Positions 36,401-48,650 of a stretch of 64,000 bases of DNA are shown here, one piece after another (the first letter of the stretch is position 1; the number at the start of each line of letters is the position of its first letter). The notes beneath the pieces were generated by a model. It did not search any database and had not been told where the DNA came from. It worked only from the letters and a program-made list of their open reading frames with translations. The position numbers and the translations under genes are program-made. The stretch covers positions 23,864,852-23,928,851 of the forward strand of contig OY743171.1 in assembly GCA_963555705.1 (NCBI GenBank), given 5' to 3'. Origin of the DNA: Ligustrum vulgare (lineage: Eukaryota; Streptophyta; Magnoliopsida; Lamiales; Oleaceae).

Positions 36401-38893
36401 CCAACACGCACAGTAACAGGTTGGCGAGTTTGCATTGACTATCGCAAGCTCAATAATGCCACTAGGAAGGATCATTTTCCCCTTCCTTTCATTGATCAAA
36501 TGCTGGAAAGACTTGCAGGGCATTCACATTATTGTTTCCTGGATGGGTATTCGGGATATAATCAGATTCCCATAGCACCAGAAGATCAGGAGAAAACTAC
36601 TTTCACTTGTCCTTATGGGACTTTTGCATACAGAAGAATGCCTTTTGGACTATGTAATGCTCCAGCTACTTTTCAGAGATGTATGACGTCCATCTTCTCT
36701 GATATGGTGGGTAATATCATTGAGGTATTCATGGATGATTTCTCAGTATTTGGGTCTTCATTCAATGAATGTTTAAGTCACTTAAAGACAGTGATGCAGA
36801 GGTGTGAAGAGACTAACCTAGTGCTCAACTGGGAGAAATGTCACTTTATGGTTCAGGAAGGAATTGTTTTAGGACACTTAATTTCAACAAGAGGAATTGA
36901 GGTGGACAAGGCCAAGATACAAGTGATAGAGAAGTTACCTCCACCTAGTACCGTAAAAGGGATCAGAAGTTTCTTGGGACATGCTGGTTTCTATCGGCGT
37001 TTCATAAAAGATTTTTCAAAAATAACCAAACCTCTTTGCACACTGTTGGAAAAGGATGTCCCTTTTAACTTTTCTGAGGATTGTTTGGATGCATTTAATA
37101 CTTTAAAAGAAAAATTGGTCACGACTCCAGTGTTATCTTCACCTGATTGGGGTTATCCATTCGAATTAATGTGTGATGCTAGTGACTATGCAATAGGAGC
37201 AGTTTTGGGGCAACGAAAGAACAAAATCCTACATGTGATTCATTATGCCAGCAGGACTCTAGATGAAGCTCAGTTAAATTATGCTACCACAGAAAAAGAG
37301 CTTTTGGCAGTGGTGTTCGCCTTTGATAAATTCAGATCTTATTTGATTGGATCAAAGGTGATAGTATACACTGACCATTCAGCATTGAAGTACCTGTTTG
37401 AAAAGAAGGATGCAAAACCAAGACTTATCAGATGGATACTTCTATTACAGGAATTCAATTTGGAAATTAGGGATAAAAAAGGTTGTGAGAACTTGGTAGC
37501 TGATCATTTATCTCGCATGGAGCAGCAAGAAGAGGATCCTCCAGGTGAAATCAATGAGGTATTTCCAGATGAAACTCTTTTGAAAATCGAGATAGCACCT
37601 TGGTATGCTGATTATGTAAATTATTTGGCAAGTGCTGTGATTCCCCCAGAGTATTCAAGTCAACAGAAGAAGAAATTTTTAATTGATCTTAAGCATTACT
37701 TTTGGGATGATCCATTCCTCTATAGAAGAGGCCCAGATCAAATCATACGTCGTTGCGTGCCAGAGGAAGAACAGGAACAAATTCTAGAACACTGTCACTC
37801 TGCTCCATACGGGGGTCACTTCGCAGCTACCAAAACAGCAGCTAAAGTCTTACAATCTGGTTTTTATTGGCCTACACTGTTTAGGGATGCTTATACATTA
37901 GTGAAAAAGTGTGATAAGTGCCAAAGACAAGGGAATATCTCAAGGAAGAATGAGATGCCTTTAAACAATATTTTAGAAGTTGAGTTATTTGATGTTTGGG
38001 GCATTGACTTCATGGGACCATTCCCATCTTCATATGGTCAACAATATATTTTGGTGGCTGTAGATTATGTATCTAAATGGGTTGAGGCTGTTGCTTTGCC
38101 AACAAATGATGGACGAGTTGTGACACAATTCATAAAGAAGAACATTTTCTCAAGGTATGGCACACCTCGAGCTATAATGAGTGATGGAGGAAAACACTTT
38201 TGCAACCGCCAATTCTCAGCATTGTTAGCTAAATATGGAGTCAAACATCGAGTTGCAACACCTTATCATCCTCAGACAAGTGGACAGGTTGAAATTTCCA
38301 ATAGAGAGCTAAAAAAAATTCTTGAGGCAACAGTTAATACATCAAGCACTGATTGGTCAAAGAAGCTAGATGATGCATTATGGGCATATCGCACAGCCTT
38401 CAAGACACCAATTGGGATGTCCCCTTATCGGTTAGTCTTTGGTAAAGCATGTCACTTGCCAGTAGAGCTTGAGCATAAAGCATATTGGGCAACACATTTG
38501 CTGAATTTTGATATGAAGTCAGCTGGACAGAAGAGAATCCTACAACTAAATGAGCTCGACGAATTTAGATTGGGGGCATATGAGAATGCCAAGTTGTATA
38601 AGGAAAAGACAAAAAAGTGGCACGATAAGCATATCAAAGAAAAAGAGTTTGTGGTTGGTCAACAAGTTTTGATGTTCAATTCTCGCCTCAAGCTCTTTCC
38701 AGGAAAGTTAAAATCCAGATGGTCAGGTCCATACACAGTTGTGGCTGTTTATCCTTATGGGACAGTGGAGGTTGTTTCACAGGATCATTTGAGACGGTTC
38801 AAGATTAATGGCCAAAGGTTGAAAGCTTATTGGGGGGGTGATTACTCCAATGAGAAGACAATCCTACCACTTGAGAATCCAAATGAAGAGTAG
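33500..38893 (+). CDS. Athila-like Gag-Pol polyprotein, 1797 residues, intact
   Basis: An uninterrupted frame from ATG to TAG. Gag core lies at about residues 80-280 ([26 protein letters not shown]). [14 protein letters not shown] zinc-knuckle variant is near 324. A polar Gln/Asn-rich linker follows, then the protease with [10 protein letters not shown] near 635 (DLGAS in place of the usual D-S/T-G-A) and [11 protein letters not shown] has FMDDFSVFG near 1076. RNase H has [13 protein letters not shown] near 1224 and [10 protein letters not shown]. The integrase zinc finger H-H-C-C is near 1430-1475, with the core from GIDFMGPFP near 1500 (D, D, E visible). The C-terminal module has SRWSGPYTV. 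It drives copying and insertion of the element. No frameshift was seen, so it may be competent. Confidence 0.95.
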   Translation: MLGFNEPELLPIDPEIERTFRQRRREQRENRDMANNQNQNQLPLAPHEQEVQIQPGAVHDNAQALVGDYVNPAPAPVQQTIVYPPFGQANYHLRPDVINLFQNHQDIKFFGKATENPHEHIQAFLMLCDVISHEGMSADAFRMRLFPHTLKDNAREWLRSLAPGSIVSWNDMVQKFTMKFFPPSRVLQIRNEVHTFKQRDLESYPEAWTRFKDYFRKCPNLDIPKNAQVYIFYLGLHPEYRNMLDASAGGSVMRLDIDRAHELYERIAENQALWPTEREIPRKVSGVHNVDAVTQLAAQMEVISKKLDNLTRPVNMVQQPTPICEGCGADHVTASCPLASTHGMQCENVNYAQNFQKYQNNPYSNTYNPGWRNHPNFSWSNNQSQSHEGNFQTKPPGFQPQQQQQPKKPSLEDMFAQYMAKTEQVFQNQQAAIKNLENQMGQMAVALTSRNQGTLPSNTEKNPKEQVQAITTRSGIQLPEITVKRPPIATEKVPNTEKEQVDQFDDSIKGNQEEASEAPQVKATVPVKAYVPPIPFPQRLQRHKLDKQFAKFLEVFKKLHINIPFADALAQMPSYAKFMKDILSNKRRLEENETVMLTEDCSARLLHKLPPKLKDPGSFIIPCNIGNKFVDDALCDLGASINLMLLSLFKKLGLGEAKATTITLQLADRSIKHPRGIVEDILVKVDKFIFPADFVILDMEEDRDVPLILGRPFLATGRALIDVQKGQLIFRINDEELKINVFNAIKFGDEVESCYKIDAIDKVVTKEFMLDHHQDPLEACMMYSGKRPCPSEKVEKCLRDLEAIPPCIKQPMLELSEGSEKSLPSIQKAPTLELKQLPPHLRYAFLGEKNTLPVIISNSLSENEEDQLLRVLRDHKTAIGWNISDIKGISPSLCMHKILMEDEFKPSIERQRRLNPNMQEVVKAEVLKLLDAGMIYPISDSYWVSPVHVVPKKGGITVVPNENNELIPTRTVTGWRVCIDYRKLNNATRKDHFPLPFIDQMLERLAGHSHYCFLDGYSGYNQIPIAPEDQEKTTFTCPYGTFAYRRMPFGLCNAPATFQRCMTSIFSDMVGNIIEVFMDDFSVFGSSFNECLSHLKTVMQRCEETNLVLNWEKCHFMVQEGIVLGHLISTRGIEVDKAKIQVIEKLPPPSTVKGIRSFLGHAGFYRRFIKDFSKITKPLCTLLEKDVPFNFSEDCLDAFNTLKEKLVTTPVLSSPDWGYPFELMCDASDYAIGAVLGQRKNKILHVIHYASRTLDEAQLNYATTEKELLAVVFAFDKFRSYLIGSKVIVYTDHSALKYLFEKKDAKPRLIRWILLLQEFNLEIRDKKGCENLVADHLSRMEQQEEDPPGEINEVFPDETLLKIEIAPWYADYVNYLASAVIPPEYSSQQKKKFLIDLKHYFWDDPFLYRRGPDQIIRRCVPEEEQEQILEHCHSAPYGGHFAATKTAAKVLQSGFYWPTLFRDAYTLVKKCDKCQRQGNISRKNEMPLNNILEVELFDVWGIDFMGPFPSSYGQQYILVAVDYVSKWVEAVALPTNDGRVVTQFIKKNIFSRYGTPRAIMSDGGKHFCNRQFSALLAKYGVKHRVATPYHPQTSGQVEISNRELKKILEATVNTSSTDWSKKLDDALWAYRTAFKTPIGMSPYRLVFGKACHLPVELEHKAYWATHLLNFDMKSAGQKRILQLNELDEFRLGAYENAKLYKEKTKKWHDKHIKEKEFVVGQQVLMFNSRLKLFPGKLKSRWSGPYTVVAVYPYGTVEVVSQDHLRRFKINGQRLKAYWGGDYSNEKTILPLENPNEE

Positions 38894-38936
38894 CCAAAAT
38901 ATCAAAGTCAAGCTAATGACTATAAACAAGCGCTTG

Positions 38937-38952
38937 TTGGGAGGCAACCCAA
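38937..38952 (+). other. Short hairpin just after the pol stop
   Basis: TTGGG-AGGCAA-CCCAA lies 43 bases after the stop, preceded by AAGCGCTTG. Confidence 0.7.
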
Positions 38953-39775
38953 TTTTCTTCTCTTTTATTTATTTAGCTTTATATGCATTAGTTTGATTTA
39001 TTTATTTATTTGTTTGATTTAATTATTTTTACGTCTTGATCCAATAACACTTCTAATGCCTGAATTTCATTTTTGCCTTGATAGGACTGATTCTGCAACA
39101 GGACGATGATCAAGGAACTGTGGGAATTCATATCTCCATCACATTCAGATTGATCAGGGAAGTCTTCTAACCTCTCCTAGTTACACTTTTTATATACTTG
39201 ATCTGATACATTGAGAACACTGTATATTTTAAGTTTGGGGGTGGTAGTCCATTTTTCTGCTAAAGTTTTCTTTTCATTCAGCATGTAGTCAAAAAAAATA
39301 AAAAATAAAAATGAATGAAAAACTTGTTGACATGTATATTGCCTAGGATATAGTATGGATCAAATTTTGCTTTGGTTTGAATTTTGAACAGCATGAAAAC
39401 AAGAATTTTATGAACTAGTTACTACTTGCTAGATTTCATCTTCACGCGCACATAGCCATTGTTGGATTATTACTTGTGTAGGATTTTGTTTAATACATGT
39501 GGGGCAAATTTATGTAATTTGAACTTAGGAATGACTTGATAATCCCTAAACTTAGATGATGAGACATCCCAACCTTTAAAACTTAGAAACTAAACTTGCT
39601 CAAGAGCAGTTTGGGGGTGGAAAGAAGTGGTGAAGGTAGGCTTGAACTTTTAAGGGACTGTAGTTCCTGAAATGTGTCATTGGTTGAAGAGGTCTTGGTC
39701 AACGAGTATAAACCATTGCCGGCATAAAAACAGAAAAATGCTGAAGGTCTTATTCTACTCTTCAAATGCCTTTTT

Positions 39776-40030
39776 GACTCGAGTAATTAAGTCCGAGGGG
39801 TCTTTCAAACCTGGTGCCCTAAAGCCGTCTGGCTTGGGAGCCACCGACCTAAAGCTCGCTAAAGGGGTCAATTAGAAAGCAAGTACGGAGAGTGGACTTA
39901 CACATAAGACAATAAAACATCTTTAACTTTTTGATGTTGACTGTGTGACTCGAGTAATTAAGTCTGAGGGGTCTTTCAAACCTGGTGCCCTAAAGCCGTC
40001 TGGCTTGGGAGCCACCGACCTAAAGCTCGC
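39776..40030 (+). repeat. Two 171-bp-spaced copies of a structured module
   Basis: Copies start GACTCGAGTAATTAAGTC at 39776 and 39947 and share about 85 nearly identical bases. Each folds as GGTG/CCAC-type outer pairs, CCC:GGG and AAGCC-GTCT-GGCTT (39813-39845 and 39984-40016). Confidence 0.85.
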
Positions 40031-40669
40031 TACAAGGGTCACATAGAACGCAAATGAGAAAAGTATTGCACAAAGATGGTAAAAGACATGGATATAAAAA
40101 GAAAAAGTCATTCAAAAAAAAAAAAAAAATATTTGTTTGGTATAAGCTTGTTGATTGAGACTTTGATACTAAAGACATGGATTAGGGAACCGCTTACCAT
40201 TGATTGTTTGGGCAGACTTAGCTAATTCTGACCACCTGGTGTGGAAAAATGCAAATTTTTGATGTTTAGAAACCACATGAATAGAAGGAACCTTGGGATT
40301 CGATAGAAAAGCAGTAAGTTGTGATCATCCATGAGCGATGCAAGGAAAATCATTAGATTCATTAGGGTGACCACATTGGATTCGGGCTTGATATTGCATA
40401 ATAAGCTACACAATGTTAAATACATCATTTACATGAGTAGGAGTTTGACATTGGCTATTCAAACACACACTTGAAAATCTGGCATGGGATAACTAGAATT
40501 ATTTTGCTTTATTGTTCACAACTCTTGCTGAAGTACAAATTGATCTGGATTATTGAGGCATATGGTATACATGTTGACATAAAAAAAATTATTTGTTCAT
40601 TACTATTTTGATTCATTAGTTTTATTCTATCTTATTCGAGGACGAACAAGAGTTTAAATTTGGGGGATT

Positions 40670-42452
40670 TGATAAGTACGTTTTGCGTACTTATCATGGC
40701 TTTAAATTTAGATAATTGTAAGTGTTTTAGAATATGATATTGCTAATTATATATTTATTTTGTTTGTTTTAGGAAAAATTCAATTTTGAATGCGTTTGGA
40801 TGCAAAACGGAAAAAATGGACTAAAGCCGTACAAAAAAGGGACAAAGTGGGACTCAAGTGCAGCTTCCAAAAATTGAGGAACTCGAAGTGACATAAATGG
40901 AGACATGTAGTGCACAATTAAAAATACAAGGACCAATTTGAGTTATTTGAAGAATTGAGTCTTTAAACATTACCCTAATTGTTTTTTTTTTGTCTCTTGT
41001 TATACATATATATACACACAGCCGAGTGTGAAAGAGGAGGAGGGATCCGTAGGTGAGGTTAAAGGGGAGAAGAGCAGCCGAGTTCTTGGAAATTATTACT
41101 TGTCAACAGATATATACACACGGCAGAGAGGAGGAGAGTCAGCGGCTAAGGCATTAGAGAGAAAGAGAGAGCATCCGTAGAAAGAAAAGTGTTATATACA
41201 TATAATATACACAAAAATTGTTTTCAATTTGGGGGACAAGAATTAAGGATTAACATTGGTGGTCGGCTGGTTGGAAGAATTAAAGGGAGAGAGGGCGTAG
41301 GCTGGAGGAAAAGTCAATTGGAATTAATCAAAGGTGGTGGAGTGTAAAAGGAGTAAATTCTTGGGAAATTGAATTGAAGGCTGCTGGCGGAATTGAGGGC
41401 TGCAATTGCTGGAAATTAAAGGAAGTAATTAGAGGAGACTAATTGGGGAAGAATATTGGTGGAATAGTGCTTGGCTAGAAGACAAAATTAGAGGCTGAAC
41501 TAGGGAGTTTGCTGGGCATATACATTGGAGTGCAGCGGCTGTGTAATTAAGAAAGTTAGGGGCTGAATTTGGTGGATAAATTTGCAGAGGTCATTCGGCT
41601 GGGAATCAGAATTAGAAGAAGACTTGGCTGGTATTGAGGACTCGGCAGATTGGTGATACAAATTGGAGAATTTGGCGCGCGGATTATGCACTATCGGGTT
41701 ATGTTTACCAATCTTTTTATTGATTATTTATCAATTATGGTTGTTGGCTAAATTCTCTTATGTATTGGATGAAGATGAAACTTGTTATTAATTTATTTTG
41801 ATTCGATAACTAGTAGTTGAATAATTTCTTGTGTTGTCTTAATTGATCTTGCATGCTTTATTGTTATTATTTGATTGTTTGGCCACCAATTAAATATATG
41901 GTTACTTTTTGTAGTCTTGGAAAAGTCACAATAGGTTTGAACATTGCATGATCAACACACGAACACTAGATGTTAGGAATAACACTATGACATGTGCAAT
42001 CTAAATGATAATTGTGTGATTTACTGCGTTCTAAACATTCGTATTCGGACTAGGAATAGATTCGTTTCATGTTTGGGATAGATTTAATTTGTCTTGGAAA
42101 AGAAAATTAATTGCATGTGAATTATCGATTGTCAAGCAACACATGAATTATTTAAACTTCGAATTGTTGAATTGAGATAGATGATAACAAGTGGATTCGG
42201 ATTCCAATACATGCTCTCCATTCATATTTTACTCCCAAACATTTGTTTTTATTTAAGTTTTTATTTATTGCAATTTTTTAGAATAGATAGACAAACAAAA
42301 TCATCTTTTTATTTTAATTGTTTTCATTAATTGAGTCGACGATAAACTAGTAATTAGGACTAAACATTATTCCTCGTGGGAACGATACTCTCAACTCATC
42401 ACAATTATTACTTGTCAACGATCCCGTGCACTTGCGGGATTCGAACCGAACA
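40670..42452 (+). repeat. 3' LTR of the Athila-like element (1783 bp)
   Basis: Differs from the 5' LTR by a one-base change in a T-run and about two substitutions. It ends CCGAACA and is followed by the TSD GAACA. Confidence 0.93.
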
Positions 42453-42457
42453 GAACA

Positions 42458-43981
42458 CTTGCACTTGAACCAACAAAAAGCAGTATAGCACAAAGCTCAA
42501 CTAAAATGGAACCCAAAAATAAAGTTTCGACAGGCCCTCTAAAATAATTTAATGATTTCTCAATAAGCCGACGGTATCCATACTCTGTAAAAATAAAGTG
42601 GTTGATAACCATCAGCAACTGGAACAATTTTTCTCACATTTTGCAAAGAAAGATGCCTATCAAATGGGAGTTTTCTCAAATAATAACCATATGATTAGAG
42701 CAAAATCATATAAAGAGAGAGCAAAACATAATTCCACTTCAAGGTTTCCAAACATAATTTTCACAGCAAAAAGCATAAAGTAAATAAATAAAACAAAAAA
42801 TATATATATAAATATAACAGATCTTGAAATAAAGAGAGCAAAACCACATAATGAATAATAAAATCTACCAAAAATATACCAAATCAAACATAAAAAAAAC
42901 CCAACTTCAGTTTCAAGAAGAAATTTACAACTGTAGTAATCCAAAATGTCACTCTTCAAAATAAAGAGAATTAACAACGAATCCGAGCTCCACCTTTCAA
43001 TTCTGGCCTGTGATATTGAACCATGAAGTTGATGTGATGAAATGCCACAAACTACATAGTTTTTTCTCTCTAGATTATTGAAATAAAAGTAATATATTTC
43101 AAGAATAAAAAGCAGAAAAGATATACCAATTATTTGCATGGTAGATAGCCTCCAATTCCCAATACAATGAATTGCAGTGATACCCAATATCAAAGCTAGA
43201 TTTGCAGTCCCACCAAAAATCTTCCCAAACATTTGAAGAGATCAGTAAAAATACTGGCCAGTCTTCTCAAAATAGTTATGTTTATCTATGGAAAAGTCAC
43301 TTCATGCTCACAAATAAACAAAATAACAGGAACAAAAAATTCATCATCTGAAATACCTTTTGCGTTTTTTGGCAGCAGGATCGTCATCATCCAGAATATG
43401 GTCATTGTCGTTTTGCTTCTCTAGAGTTTTTTCCTGGCTATCACGTGCCTCCTTATCCTTCTCCGATGAAATAACAACAAAACTCCTAAAAGCATACCTG
43501 TCAAACATAAATTAAGGTCAACAGTATCAAATTTCACTCACAATCACACAAACTTACAACAATAATTGTACCACTACCCACAGGAGAGCTTGTCGGAGGC
43601 GCGGGGGAAACAACAACGCCGAAGGAGCAGATGCTGATTCTGGGGACGGGCCTGGAGCTTCAAGCGCCGAAGCAGGAGAGGGAGATGTATCCTGTGTAGG
43701 GCCCGGCGTTGGTGACGGAGAAAACAGGACCGGCGCTAGGGAAGGGTTTCGAGAGAACACAGAAGGGGCGCTAGAGTTTCGACAGATGAATGGAGACATC
43801 TGAGGAAGCAGCGCTAGGGTTTCGAGAGAGAGACGAAGAGATGGAAGCGTTACGGGTGAAATCGGGGTCTGAAGCGATTTTTGTTTTTTATCAAGAATCC
43901 AGAACGACGTCGTTTCAACTGGGCGGGAACTTTGGGGGGAAAAAATTTGACAATCACTTCTCTTATTATATATTAGATAGA
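42458..43981 (-). other. 5' part of the split Helitron
   Basis: This belongs to the Helitron 27960-43981. It includes the third copy of a Helitron repeat (42509-42625), an exon-like minus piece at 43232-43130 (MFGKIFGGTANLALILG) and another at 43495-43355 ending DDDDPAAKKRKR. A Pro/Ser-rich minus frame is at 43799-43554. I do not recognise the source genes. Confidence 0.5.
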
Positions 43982-44225
43982 TTACAATTTATAAATAAAT
44001 TTATAAATAATACAATTTTTCAAACTATTTTTTAATAATACATATTTTCTCTCTTCAATTTTCAACCACACATCTACCTAGAAAATACCAAAATAAACAA
44101 CAAAAAAAGGCTGATGAGTTAGTACCATGAATGTAAGTTCAGTGACCACTTATATATTTAACCCGTATGGTGTGGGATTGGTATATGATTTGAGTAATTA
44201 ATTTCATTTCATAATAGTATTATTA

Positions 44226-45357
44226 CTCTCTCCGTCCCAATTATATAGGTTTACTTTCCTTCTTCTCTTATCTCAATTAGAAGTGGGCAACGGGTGGTTC
44301 GATTCGAGTATCTCAAGAACCGCAAATCATAATTTTCGCTTGTTGTAAAATGGAACCATTCGGTTCCGTTGAATCGCAAGAACCAAACTAGAATCAAATC
44401 ATTCAATTTCGATTCTAATTCGGTTCTACAATGATAATTATTTTTCAGGAGTCTTATCGAGCAGTATCAGGACTCGGGAAGCGAGCTAATAACCTAAAAT
44501 AAACTTCTACCGAATATACATAGATCAAGGATTTCGAAAATCCTTTCACCACAAGTAAACATAGGTTTCTCCATGAAACAGAAGATGAATCATAAACCAA
44601 AATAAGAAATAAATTACCCGGAAGGTTTTTCGAGCATGGCAAAAAGTCATACAAATTGATGTATGGTAAATTTGTAGGATGAATCATGATTTTTAAATGA
44701 ATTATTATTAATTATTTTATATTTATATTTAAATAACTCCATCGTGGTCATTTATAACTTTGCTTATTAATAAGTTAGTCTCATTCTATTTTTATTTACT
44801 AAGAATTTTAGTCCAATTGTAAATTTAAAAATTACCCTGAGGTAGAAACGTAACAAATTTCCTAAAAAAAACTTAATCATTTTCACTCTACCAAAAAAAA
44901 ATTACAAATTCTTTTAATTTTTAGTTTTAGGATAACCAATTTAAACCATCAAAAAAATAAAAAAAGGATCAAAGACCGGTTCTAACTTCAGTTTTTCAGT
45001 TCTAAAAGCGAAATCAAAAACTGGTTCTCGGTTCCAAAATCGATTTCCTATTTTATTTTTTTAAAACTATACGGTGCCAATTTTTTTGATTCGATTCAGA
45101 TTCGATCATATCGGTTCTAGTATTTTTGCCCACCCCTAATCTCACTTATATTTACTTATTTCTTTATTGAGAAATATATATTTTATTTGTTTACTAATGT
45201 ATCCATATTTATTATTTCCAATAATAATAGTCATGATATTAAATAAAAAAAATTTGAAAAAAAGAATTTATAAAAATTACTTTTTCAATAATATTAAATA
45301 TATTTTCTCAATTTGTGTGAAAAGTCAAATCAATTTATATATTCGTGACGGAGGGAT
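44226..45357. mobile_element. Stowaway-type MITE interrupted by an hAT element
   Basis: It starts CTCTCTCCGTCCCAATTATATAGG and ends, reversed, with the matching ATATATTCGTGACGGAGGGAT. TA lies on both sides (44224-44225 and 45358-45359). About 260 bp remain when the hAT is removed. Confidence 0.7.
44278..45138. mobile_element. Non-autonomous hAT element, 861 bp
   Basis: Ends are TAGAAGTGGGCAA and TTGCCCACCCCTA. The 8-bp TSDs ATCTCAAT (44270-44277) and ATCTCACT (45139-45146) differ at one base. Subterminal GGTTC/GAACC repeats occur in both orientations. It is inserted in a Stowaway. Confidence 0.8.
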
Positions 45358-46640
45358 TATTATTATTTTAATTTATTAAATAATTAGTTGTTATGTTCTG
45401 TTTGATAACACTGTTTGATTTATAAATAAATTAGTTTATTTACAGTTTTAAGATAAAAAGTAGTGATTAACTGGAGAGAAAAAATATGTATGTTAAAAAA
45501 TAATTTGGAATATTGTGTAGTTTATAAATATTTTTATAAACCAAAATATTCCATTTACCCGAACACATGCTTAATTACAATATGAGATTCGAAATTATAC
45601 GTATTTGGTCATATATTTGAATTTGAATCTTTAATAGTAAGATTAGGTATAATTTTCACCATAATTTACGCTCTGTTCGATGGATGCCATTATGAAATTG
45701 GAATTATTGATTGATTTATTTTTATATTTTAGGTAAGATTTTATGCTAAAAATTGTAAAAATAATATTTATAACTAAAAATTAATATAAAAAATTGTGTA
45801 AATTTAACAATGACCCCACCAATATTGACACAATCACATCATTTTCAAACCCATTTTCACGTCTCTTTATAATCTCTCTTTTTTTCCTTCTTTTTCTTTT
45901 ATGTAGCCTCTGTTGGAATCCTATAAACCAAATTTCACATTTTTCAAGGAGAGATTTAGAATTAAAAATTAGTGATGGAAAAATATAGAATTAAAAAAAA
46001 AAAATTATAAAAATTGTATAAATTATAAAATTAGTTTACAAACCCAAAAAGAAAAAAGCAAAAAAAAACATTGATCCAAACAGACCGTAAGTGCACTATT
46101 ATTATACAAATGTGGGATCTCATATAATGAATACATTTAAATTAATTAAAAAACATACAATAAACTAATGATATTTAAATTTTACATAAGATTTAACATA
46201 TGTGCTTAGAAATAAATTTAAAAAATTGTTTGAACATTGTACCATTTCAATGCAAATAGTATACCAAATGGTGCTTTAGGTTGGAGAAAATTTTGATCTA
46301 ATGCCCTTCATGACACGAGCACTAGAAGAGAAATAGGGTTAGAGAAACATAATTATAATGGTTCAAAATCATGATCGAAAAATTAAACAAATTTATATAT
46401 AATTATTGCACCAGTGCTCAAAATTAGCTAGAGCACATAGTTTATCTAAATTACATAGTTCACAACCTGCAGAAAACTTGATATATTATGTAACAATAAA
46501 ACCAGAAACAAATACCTAAAATCATATGAAACAACATATTCCATTTCATCAGCATGAAAACTTACATTCCACAGCACCTAATTTGATTAAAACAGTAATT
46601 ACGTAATAGTTTAGATAATTTTCTTGAAAGCAAGACTTTT
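45358..46640. other. AT-rich intergenic DNA downstream of the H4 gene
   Basis: It holds a foldback at 45666-46090 and a probable smaller MITE around 45395-45570 with weak TTCGGT-type inverted ends. 46590-46650 is the H4 3' flank. No gene. Confidence 0.5.
45666..46090. repeat. MITE-like foldback, about 425 bp
   Basis: Ends TTACGCTCTGTTCG and, reversed, TTACGGTCTGTTTGG match at most positions. The inside is AT-rich and non-coding. The TSD is unclear. Confidence 0.45.
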
Positions 46641-46654
46641 GTTTAACAGATTAT

Positions 46655-46975
<321 letters not shown>

Positions 46976-46997
46976 TCAATTAGAGATCCAATGTTTT

Positions 46998-47088
46998 CTG
47001 CAAGTGGAAATATCAAAAAACCAATTATTAGTGGATACAAAACTCCTAGCAAATTGAGATTGATGAACACAACAAATTTGGCACAAAC
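46998..47088 (-). other. Probable 5'-UTR intron of the H4 gene (91 bp)
   Basis: The minus-strand donor is CTAAG|GTTTGTG and the acceptor CCACTTGCAG|AAAAC, 31 bases before the start codon. The inside is AT-rich as expected for plant introns. No transcript evidence is available here. Confidence 0.55.
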
Positions 47089-47139
47089 CTTAGGGAGGAA
47101 GAAATGAACATCGAGGAGATGGAAATGGAGAACAGAGTG

Positions 47140-47205
47140 GGAATTATTTATGGTGATTTGGGGTTTTGGGTAGTGAGGGATTGATCCGAGGAATGTGTGT
47201 CTGAT
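47140..47205 (-). promoter_or_regulatory. H4 promoter elements
   Basis: The minus strand has CTCGGATCAATC (47203-47192), one base off the plant histone octamer CGCGGATC, about 40 bases before a TATA-like CATAAATAATT (47154-47144). Confidence 0.5.
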
Positions 47206-47383
47206 AATTTCCTCCGTTGATTAACATCTATCAACAGTCAAGATGAAGTTTGAGTTTTACAGGGATTCATGACGTGGCAAGTTCGAATTTTTAAAGGTAT
47301 TTTGGCTTCGTGGCATCGTTTAGCGGGAAAATTAAAAAATTGGGAGGGAACATTTTTTTTTTTTTTTTTGAATACTACATTTT

Positions 47384-47792
47384 TTGTCCTGTGCAATGCC
47401 GGAGATTTCTATCAATGAAAATGATTTCAATGACAATTTATGAAAATATGTTAATTTTACAATAGTATTAAATAACAATTTATTACATGTTATCAAATTT
47501 TAAACTTTAAAAAAAATTAATAATCAAAATAGGAAAAAAAAATTATTTAATTTATACATTGGTAACAAAAGTTGATATCATAAAATTAATGATTCTTATA
47601 ATATGTATATTGAAAAATATACTCATTTAATTGACATATTACGAAGTAAAACATCAATAATTTTATTTATTTATTTTAAAAATATATATTAATCTAATTC
47701 TTTCATTTTTAATATAACACATTTTCATCAATGGGCGGGATTCTTGTGTCAACTATCTTCCTTTAATCCTTTAATATATTAATAAGATAAGA
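47384..47792 (-). mobile_element. Old Helitron remnant
   Basis: On the minus strand the start is TCTTATCTTATTAATATATT with a GAATCCCGCCC block as in the neighbouring Helitrons. The far end has a degenerate hairpin (CCGGCATTGCACAGG) followed by GTAGT, resembling hairpin plus CTAG-T. It is non-coding. Confidence 0.4.
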
Positions 47793-48650
47793 TAATATAT
47801 TAAAAACAACAAATAAATAAAATGCTTAATTAAATTATAATTTTAATACTGAGAACTATAAAATATGATTGGTTCTTCAATATTACCGTTAATAATAAAA
47901 AAAAAATAGCTTAATAATAATCTAATGGGAAAACTTATGAAAACTGGAATATTCTTAAGTTATTTAGACTAAAATATTTTTGGGTTAGTTAAATAATTTA
48001 CAACATATTTTATAATATAATTTTATATTCCAAAAAAAGTGTAATAATTTTTTTTCAAATTGGTTACAATATCATTATTAAGGGGGAAAACCCCATTTTT
48101 CAACAACACATTTTCCCAATAGCACTTTCAAATTAGTTTACATTACTTTTTAAATTAAACATGTTTTAAACAACACATTTTCTTTCTCCATTTTTCAACA
48201 ACATATTTTATCTCGAAAATATCAAATCATTTATTTTTAAACAAAAAAAAATTTTATAGTGTGTTAGGCTAGTGGTTTCTTTTTGGTTTATAAACAATTT
48301 TTTTTACACAATTTTTTTCAATCAAATTTTTAATCACACATTTTTTCTTTTCAATTATCTACAACAAATATTCAAACAAGGGAAAAAAATAAACATCAAA
48401 TAAAAAAATTTAAAAAAAAAAAAAAGAAAATTAAAGAAGATGCAGCTGTCAGCTCACAGCCGCATCTTTGAAAAAGAAAAAAAAGGGGCTGTCAACCTTT
48501 TTTGTTAACAGCCCAAAAAAAATTTCAAAAAAATACTATAAGGCTAATGCAGCAGATTTGGCTGCCAGTCAATTAATTTATTTTTTTTTCCTTTGGACAG
48601 AATTTTTTGAGCGGGAAAATCTTTTCCACTTTGCTTCTTTGATATAATAA
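47793..48650. other. AT-rich stretch, no gene
   Basis: Poly-T/A tracts and short direct repeats. The end (48605-48650, AGCGGGAAAATC...GATATAATAA) resembles another Helitron 5' end in minus orientation, into which the next Helitron inserted. Confidence 0.45.

Larger units (their letters stand above)
38894..40669 (+). other. 3' non-coding region of the Athila-like element
   Basis: No ORF over 70 codons. It holds the post-stop hairpin (38937-38952), two internal PPT-like G-runs (TTTGGGGGTGG near 39234 and 39610), two copies of a structured module (39776-40030), a poly-A stretch near 40116, the TCGAGGACGAAC motif (about 40637) and the terminal PPT (40659-40669). Confidence 0.8.
31539..42452 (+). 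mobile_element. Full-length Athila-like Ty3/gypsy element, 10914 bp
   Basis: LTRs 31539-33322 and 40670-42452 differ by only a few bases and are flanked by the TSD GAACA (31534-31538 and 42453-42457). The PBS after the left LTR reads TGGCGCCGCTGCCGGGG, the tRNA-Asp-like type used by Athila/Tat elements. A single unbroken Gag-Pol frame lies between. About 1.78 kb of non-coding DNA follows pol, where some Athila elements carry an env-like ORF, which is absent here. The PPT AATTTGGGGGATT abuts the 3' LTR. The insertion is young and structurally complete. Confidence 0.93.
27960..43981 (-). mobile_element. Helitron carrying gene fragments, split by an Athila-like element
   Basis: On the minus strand it begins TCTATCTAATATATAATAAG at 43981 after an A. 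It ends in the hairpin CCGTGC-ATC-GCACGG (27985-27971), seven bases, then CTAG (27963-27960) followed by T. Those are the Helitron 5' TC, 3' hairpin plus CTRR, and insertion between A and T. Without the 10.9-kb retroelement it is about 5.1 kb. It carries GDT1-like exons and other exon-like pieces (for example 28530-28635 and 43355-43495, minus) but no Rep/helicase, so it is non-autonomous. Confidence 0.75.

Noticed and set aside
42660..43232. 190-codon minus-strand hydrophobic ORF
   Set aside because: AT-rich and Phe/Ile/Tyr-heavy; only the first residues look exon-like and the rest appears to be intron sequence inside a Helitron.
43554..43799. Pro/Ser-rich minus-strand ORF resembling a secreted or arabinogalactan-type protein
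   Set aside because: Low complexity within a Helitron; no signal peptide could be supported and no neighbouring exon fits.
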